NCBI GenBank assembly: GCA_017479885.1 | Contig: JAFVBR010000033.1 | Coordinates: 1-38,439, forward strand | Source of the DNA: Paludibacteraceae bacterium | GTDB lineage: Bacteria > Bacteroidota > Bacteroidia > Bacteroidales > Paludibacteraceae | Reading direction: 5' to 3' | DNA: 38,439 nt | Part shown: one piece after another, positions 33,887 through 38,439 of the stretch | How positions within the stretch are numbered: the stretch's first letter is position 1 | How the letters are laid out: every line of letters starts with the position of its first letter | The notes under the pieces: model-generated | Database searches by the model: none | What the model saw: only the letters and a program-made list of their open reading frames with translations | What the model was told of the DNA's origin: nothing | Made by a program: the position numbers and the translations under genes

Positions 33887-33918
33887 TTTTTATATTTCCT
33901 GAAAATGTATTATCTTTG
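33887..33918 (+). promoter_or_regulatory. Promoter of the first BACON lipoprotein gene
   Basis: TATCTTTG (33911-33918) is a full -7 match. The -33 position holds TTTT (33887-33890), one mismatch. The leader is about 35 nt. The second BACON gene lies 56 nt after the first and may share this promoter. Confidence 0.55.
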
Positions 33919-33959
33919 CAGCGTCATTTCTTAATACTAACCAAATTAAACTCTGTCAA

Positions 33960-36146
33960 ATGAAACATTTTATTCCTTTTGTTTGTATTGTAGCCGTACT
34001 ATTCGCTGCATGCAAGAACGGCGAACCCGAGCTTAAACTCAAGGTTGAACCATCTGTTATCACCTGCCCTGATACAGGCGGTGACTACGAAGTAGAACTC
34101 ACATCTGCCAATGCTTGGACTGCCGATGTTTCCGAGTCGTGGATAAAACTTACTCCCGCATCGGGCGAAGCAGGCACATCAACAGTACGTATTAAAATCT
34201 CAGCCAACAAAGAGAGTGCTGAGAGCACAGGCAAGATAACGTTCACTGACGGTGCGAACACCACCGAACTGCCTGTCACCCGTGCCGCCAAAGCCCCTGC
34301 ACAACTGAGTGTGGTGTCCGAGACAGAGATAAACGCTCCTCGTGACGGCGGCGAATATACCATTCAGGTGGAGAGCAATATCCGTTGGTCGGCATCAAGC
34401 AATGTAAGTTGGGCACAAGTGAGCAAAGGCGTGAGTCAGAACAATGACAATGTAACTATCATTGTTTCACCTGCCACTACTCCCGAAGAGACAGTGGCAA
34501 CTATCACCGTTGCTCCATACGGCGAAGGTAAGGAGGCAGGCGAGCAGACGGTTACCATTACCCGCGGCGGCTCTGATGCCACCTCAATGTCGGTTGACCC
34601 TGCAAAGATAGACGCTTCATCCGATGGCGGCAACTACACCGTGAACGTGTCAACCACAGCCAAGTGGCGGGCATGGACTACTTGGGACGTGGATTGGTTC
34701 AAACTGAGCAACACCGAAGGCGAAGGTGACGGCACATTTGGTGTAACCATAGACCCTGCCACCTCAACCGGTGATATGACGGGAATAATCACCATAGAGG
34801 AGGTTCGCACAGACAACTACAAGCCTGTGGTATCGCAGGTAACTGTTACCCGCAAGGGTAAGGCGGCAGCCTCGCTCTCGGTAACTCCTACAAAGACTGA
34901 TGCTCCTGCCGCAGGAGGAGAATTCCCTGTTACCATAAAGAGCAACTATCCGTGGACTGCAAGTGTTGTAGGTGCCAAATACTTCTCAATCTCCATCAAC
35001 AAGGGCGACGGCGATGCCACTATGATAGTCACCGTCAAACCTACAACCGAGGAGCAGGAGGCAACAGGCTCTGTCACTATCACCAGCAGTTTTGGCGGTG
35101 AGCAGGCACGTATCAATATACGCCGTGCAGCTATGGTTCCTCAACTCAGGATATATCCTGTCTTGATTTCCTCTACTGCCGATGGCGGTGAGTACACCCT
35201 CAATCTGACCGCCAACTGCGCTTGGAAAGGCACCAGCTCTGACACCAAAGTAGCCAGTTTCTATCCACAGTCCGGCACAGGCTCTGCTTCTATCTCCGTC
35301 ATTGTAGCGCCTACAGCGTTAGAAACATCCTCCTATGCTACGCTCACCTTCACCACCGATGTCGGCTCCGTCACGGAAACGGTAGAGGTCAGACGAGGGA
35401 AAGTGCAGCAGACCCAATTGGCTAAGAGATTGTTCTCTATTGCAGACGGGAAAAAGGTATATATCTCACCCGGCAACCTGCAATACGACCAATCTACAGG
35501 CAAGTGGAGTTTTGCCGAATACCAATATGAGTGCATAGGCTTGAGAGCAAGAGTCCGTGATTTGTTTGTATGGGGAGCAGGTGATGACCCGACATCTGAA
35601 ATGGGAAATATTCTCAAAAACAATGATAATTTTGGAATGAATGCTATTTATTATCAAGATAATGTTTATAAGCCGAACTCATGGCGATTGCCGACCAGGC
35701 GGGACTTGTGGTATCTTATGGGTTTGCGCTCTAATGGAATTAGACTGAGGGGATGTGCCACTGTAAACAACATACATGGGCTTGTGCTTTTTCCGGATGA
35801 GTGTTGGACATCGAATGGTTTGAATCTGCCTGATGGTTTGACATTCAAGTCCAATACAAGGAAGTATAGTGCTAATATTTATTCTGTAGATGATTGGCGG
35901 AAGTTAGAGTCGATTGGCGCAATATTCCTCCCCGCTTCCGGATATATGTACAACTCGGCATTATGTGAATTTGGTACATCCGGCTATTATTGGTCGTCAA
36001 CCACAGAAGAAGAAAAAGTCGGTTTCTCAGAATGGGAAATCTATCCTGTATATTTTATGTTCTCAGAGGAAAAGTGGGGTGACGAAATTAAAAAAGAACG
36101 TATAACCGATGCTTACTCCGTCCGTTTGATACAGGATGCAAACTGA
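33960..36146 (+). CDS. BACON-repeat surface lipoprotein with FISUMP-like C-terminal domain
   Basis: The 728-residue protein has a lipoprotein signal peptide with lipobox VLFAAC (Cys18). Five BACON-type Ig-like modules follow at about 27-108, 116-202, 209-298, 305-389 and 396-479. Each opens with a DGGEYTI-like or TGGDYEV-like strand and carries a W(S/T)A core. The C-terminal region (about 487-728) resembles the FISUMP/major-paralogous domain: KKVYISPGNLQYD, WRLPTRRDLWYL, IFLPASGYMY, YYWSSTTEEE and terminal SVRLIQ. It is probably surface-exposed with the Ig-like modules as a stalk. The ligand (glycan or mucin) is inference. Confidence 0.88.
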   Translation: MKHFIPFVCIVAVLFAACKNGEPELKLKVEPSVITCPDTGGDYEVELTSANAWTADVSESWIKLTPASGEAGTSTVRIKISANKESAESTGKITFTDGANTTELPVTRAAKAPAQLSVVSETEINAPRDGGEYTIQVESNIRWSASSNVSWAQVSKGVSQNNDNVTIIVSPATTPEETVATITVAPYGEGKEAGEQTVTITRGGSDATSMSVDPAKIDASSDGGNYTVNVSTTAKWRAWTTWDVDWFKLSNTEGEGDGTFGVTIDPATSTGDMTGIITIEEVRTDNYKPVVSQVTVTRKGKAAASLSVTPTKTDAPAAGGEFPVTIKSNYPWTASVVGAKYFSISINKGDGDATMIVTVKPTTEEQEATGSVTITSSFGGEQARINIRRAAMVPQLRIYPVLISSTADGGEYTLNLTANCAWKGTSSDTKVASFYPQSGTGSASISVIVAPTALETSSYATLTFTTDVGSVTETVEVRRGKVQQTQLAKRLFSIADGKKVYISPGNLQYDQSTGKWSFAEYQYECIGLRARVRDLFVWGAGDDPTSEMGNILKNNDNFGMNAIYYQDNVYKPNSWRLPTRRDLWYLMGLRSNGIRLRGCATVNNIHGLVLFPDECWTSNGLNLPDGLTFKSNTRKYSANIYSVDDWRKLESIGAIFLPASGYMYNSALCEFGTSGYYWSSTTEEEKVGFSEWEIYPVYFMFSEEKWGDEIKKERITDAYSVRLIQDAN

Positions 36147-36202
36147 TTCTGATTAAAGACTGTAACTATAATGGCATATTAACCACTAAAACATAAACAA
36201 AT

Positions 36203-38439
36203 ATGAAGAAAACTTTATTATTCCTGCTTGCAGTTGTATTATTCGCTGCATGCAACAACCCAAGTGAAGAAGCACTCGCGCTTAAAGTGAGTGTAGAAGA
36301 GATTGTCTGCCCGGATACAGGCGGCGACTATGAGATTGAAGTGACAGCAGTGAACGACTGGACTGCTACTGTTAAAGACACGTGGATCAAACTCACTCCT
36401 ACGTCAGGCAGTGCAGGCAAGACCACAGTACGTATGAAGATTGCAGTGAACAAAGAGTCTGCAAAGACTAAGTCAACTGTTACTTTTACCGATGGTAATA
36501 ACGAAGCGTATATACTTGTGTATCGTGCTGCGAAAGCATCTGCCTACTTGAGTGTGGTGTCTGAAACAGAGATAAACGCTCCGAAGGATGGAGGCGAATA
36601 TACAATACAAGTGGAGAGCAATATCCGTTGGTCGGCATCGAGCAATGTTAGTTGGGCGAAAGTAGGCAAAGGCGTGAGTCAGAACAATGATAACGTGACC
36701 GTCACCGTGTCTGCAGCCACTGCCCCCGAGGAGACCACAGCCATTATTACCATTGCTCCTTACGGCGAAGGTAAAGATGCGGGCGAGCAGACTGTTACTA
36801 TTACCCGCGGCGGCACAGACGCAACCTCCATGTTGGTCGACCCGACAAAGATAGACGCTTCCTCAGATGGCGGCAACTACACCGTGAACGTGTCAACCAC
36901 AGCCAAGTGGAGTGCATGGACCACTTGGGACGTGGACTGGTTCAAACTCAGCAACACCGAAGGCGAAGGTGACGGCACATTCGGTGTAACAATCGACCCT
37001 GCTACTTCCGTTGGTGACCTGACGGGAATAATCACCATAGAGGAGGTTCGCACAGATAGTTACAAACCTGTAGTGACACAGGTCACTGTTACCCGCAAAG
37101 GCAAGGCGGCAGCCTCGCTCTCGGTAACTCCTATGAAGATTGATGCTCCTTCCGAAGGAGGCGAATTCCCTATTACTATTAAGAGCAACTACCCGTGGAC
37201 AGCAAGCGTCATAGGCGCCAAGTACTTCTCCACCTCAATCAGCAGTGGTGATGGCGATGCCACGATGATTATTTCCGTCAAGCCTGATTCTGAAGGTAAA
37301 GAGGTAACCGGCTCTGTCACTATCACCAGCAGTTTTGGTGGCGAAGAGGCAAGGATAAACATACGGCGCGAAGGGGTAGTATTCTCGTTGGACAAGAATG
37401 AAATAGAAGAGGCATATAATTTCTATGGTGATAGGTCCACCACTATAAAAGTGACAAGCAATACGGATTGGATGGTATCTTCATCGAACGAGAAAGTGGC
37501 AATAGTTGACAAGACATCAGGTAGTGGGAACGGCTCTTTTTCTATTAGGGTTCTTCCTACCACCGATTTAACTGATGCCACAGCCCGAATCACTGTTTCC
37601 TCAAAAGACGGTCGCTTTTCTGAATATGTTGACGTCACTCGTACGGGACTGCCTGCAACAGCATTCAAGCCCCATAGTTTCTCTGTCAGCAAAAGCAAGA
37701 AAGTGCAGTTTAGTCCGGGCAACTTGCAGTATAATGCGTTTACCAAAACATGGCGTTTTGCTCCCCGCCAATTTATCTTTGTAGGATATAATGCTGAAGA
37801 CCAAGATCATGTTGGTGCCCTTTATTATAATGGTGATGTATATGATGAGAAGGGGAGAAAGTGTAGTAATACCGATATATCAGAAACTTACAATGGTTGG
37901 GTTGACCTCTTCGGCTGGGGTACAGGTGCCAGACCTACAAAAACAAGTCAGGATCACCTCGACTATAAGACCTTTATTGACTGGAGCGGAAATAAAATAA
38001 GTTTCGCCATCAGTTCCACTCAGAATATAACGTACGAGGCTAACACATTCCGTACGCTTACTTCCGACGAGTGGAGATATCTGTTGGATGGGAGAAAAGA
38101 TGCTGACAAATTATATGGTTTTGGTTGTATCGGCGAGGTAACAGGTATGATTATTCTGCCTGACGGCTGTTCATTAAAATTCACGCCAGGATACGATAAT
38201 ACAAAAGGAAGTAATTACTCTCGTAATTCATTCTCGTTTAGGACAATTGAGAATTGGAATGCTTGGGAGGCGGCAGGTGCTGTATTCTTGCCTGCTGCAG
38301 GCTATCGTAAGGGCACTGATGTTCAAGGAGTGTATGTTCTTTATGATAATGATGAGGGTTACTACTGGTCATCAACAGCAGAATCGTCTTGGGGAGCGTA
38401 CAGTGTGGCTTTTAACGGGTATGGAATTATGGCGCTGAA
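36203..38439 (+). CDS. Second BACON-repeat lipoprotein, paralogue of the first (3' end cut)
   Basis: The reading frame from ATG 36203 is open to the window edge (745 codons). The signal peptide MKKTLLFLLAVVLFAACNN has its lipobox at Cys17. Modules 1-4 align with the previous gene, with long identical nucleotide runs (a 45-bp exact match across the GGNYTVNVSTTAKW coding segment). The fifth module (GVVFSLDKNEIEEAYNFYGD) differs. A FISUMP-like domain then follows: KKVQFSPGNLQYNAFTKTWR, WVDLFGWGTG, FRTLTSDEWRYLL, AVFLPAAGYR and YYWSSTAESSW. The gap from the first gene is 56 nt without terminator. The end lies outside the window. Confidence 0.88.
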   Translation, partial: MKKTLLFLLAVVLFAACNNPSEEALALKVSVEEIVCPDTGGDYEIEVTAVNDWTATVKDTWIKLTPTSGSAGKTTVRMKIAVNKESAKTKSTVTFTDGNNEAYILVYRAAKASAYLSVVSETEINAPKDGGEYTIQVESNIRWSASSNVSWAKVGKGVSQNNDNVTVTVSAATAPEETTAIITIAPYGEGKDAGEQTVTITRGGTDATSMLVDPTKIDASSDGGNYTVNVSTTAKWSAWTTWDVDWFKLSNTEGEGDGTFGVTIDPATSVGDLTGIITIEEVRTDSYKPVVTQVTVTRKGKAAASLSVTPMKIDAPSEGGEFPITIKSNYPWTASVIGAKYFSTSISSGDGDATMIISVKPDSEGKEVTGSVTITSSFGGEEARINIRREGVVFSLDKNEIEEAYNFYGDRSTTIKVTSNTDWMVSSSNEKVAIVDKTSGSGNGSFSIRVLPTTDLTDATARITVSSKDGRFSEYVDVTRTGLPATAFKPHSFSVSKSKKVQFSPGNLQYNAFTKTWRFAPRQFIFVGYNAEDQDHVGALYYNGDVYDEKGRKCSNTDISETYNGWVDLFGWGTGARPTKTSQDHLDYKTFIDWSGNKISFAISSTQNITYEANTFRTLTSDEWRYLLDGRKDADKLYGFGCIGEVTGMIILPDGCSLKFTPGYDNTKGSNYSRNSFSFRTIENWNAWEAAGAVFLPAAGYRKGTDVQGVYVLYDNDEGYYWSSTAESSWGAYSVAFNGYGIMAL

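Overview
The window reads as chromosomal DNA of a Bacteroidota member, most likely order Bacteroidales and Prevotella/Bacteroides-like. The evidence is twofold. First, the families present are typical of that phylum: BACON-domain lipoproteins, a DUF3078 outer-membrane barrel, a type IX-secretion-like C-terminus, DUF4924, CTC-type L25, and the DUF3791/DUF3990 cassette. Second, there is a set of promoters of the Bacteroidetes sigma-ABfr type (TTTG, spacer, TAnnTTTG), most with an exact 20-nt spacer. The genus call is inference.

Layout. 1-2433: an AAA_14/DUF4143 ATPase gene bracketed by a direct repeat, then about 1 kb of repeat-rich non-coding DNA with an orphan leftward promoter and a candidate small RNA. 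2434-5226 (minus): a three-gene gtr-type cassette (GtrA flippase, GtrB glycosyltransferase, polytopic third protein). 5246-5398: a long imperfect inverted repeat. 5468-6365 (minus): a translationally coupled trio, DUF3791 / DUF3990 (putative ADP-ribosyltransferase fold) / 67-residue protein, with its own promoter; this is the best candidate for a poorly described system. 6648-8304 (plus): DUF389 membrane protein and RlmH. 8406-12156 (minus): an EF-hand-like membrane protein of unknown function, a nucleosidase-like protein and a GH25 lysozyme. 12255-15515 (minus): a large secreted Big_2 protein with a sorting tail. 15820-20808 (plus): DUF3078 barrel, coiled-coil protein, ZapA, RNase Y, and a secreted phosphatase joined to a carbohydrate-binding-like module (laforin/SEX4-like layout). 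20821-28893 (minus): FAD protein, RecA, Nth, DUF4924, GIY-YIG nuclease, S4 protein, LTA-synthase-like enzyme, Pth and L25. A tRNA-Gln(UUG) follows at 29069-29140. 29275-31669: a divergent nucleoside permease / purine nucleoside phosphorylase pair with unusual repeats in both leaders. 32197-33801: release factor 3, behind a phased A-tract array. 33960 to the end: two tandem BACON lipoproteins with diverged C-terminal domains, the second cut by the window edge.

How genes work together. Several tight operons are visible from 4-nt ATGA overlaps: gtrB/third gtr gene, the DUF3791 trio, and pth/LTA-synthase-like/S4. The GIY-YIG gene is bracketed by an exact 28-bp inverted repeat and looks like a small insertion inside the last operon. 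The permease and DeoD form a purine-nucleoside uptake and phosphorolysis pair on divergent promoters. The intergenic DNA is unusually rich in short tandem repeats of about one helical turn (10-11 bp) and in dispersed perfect palindromes.
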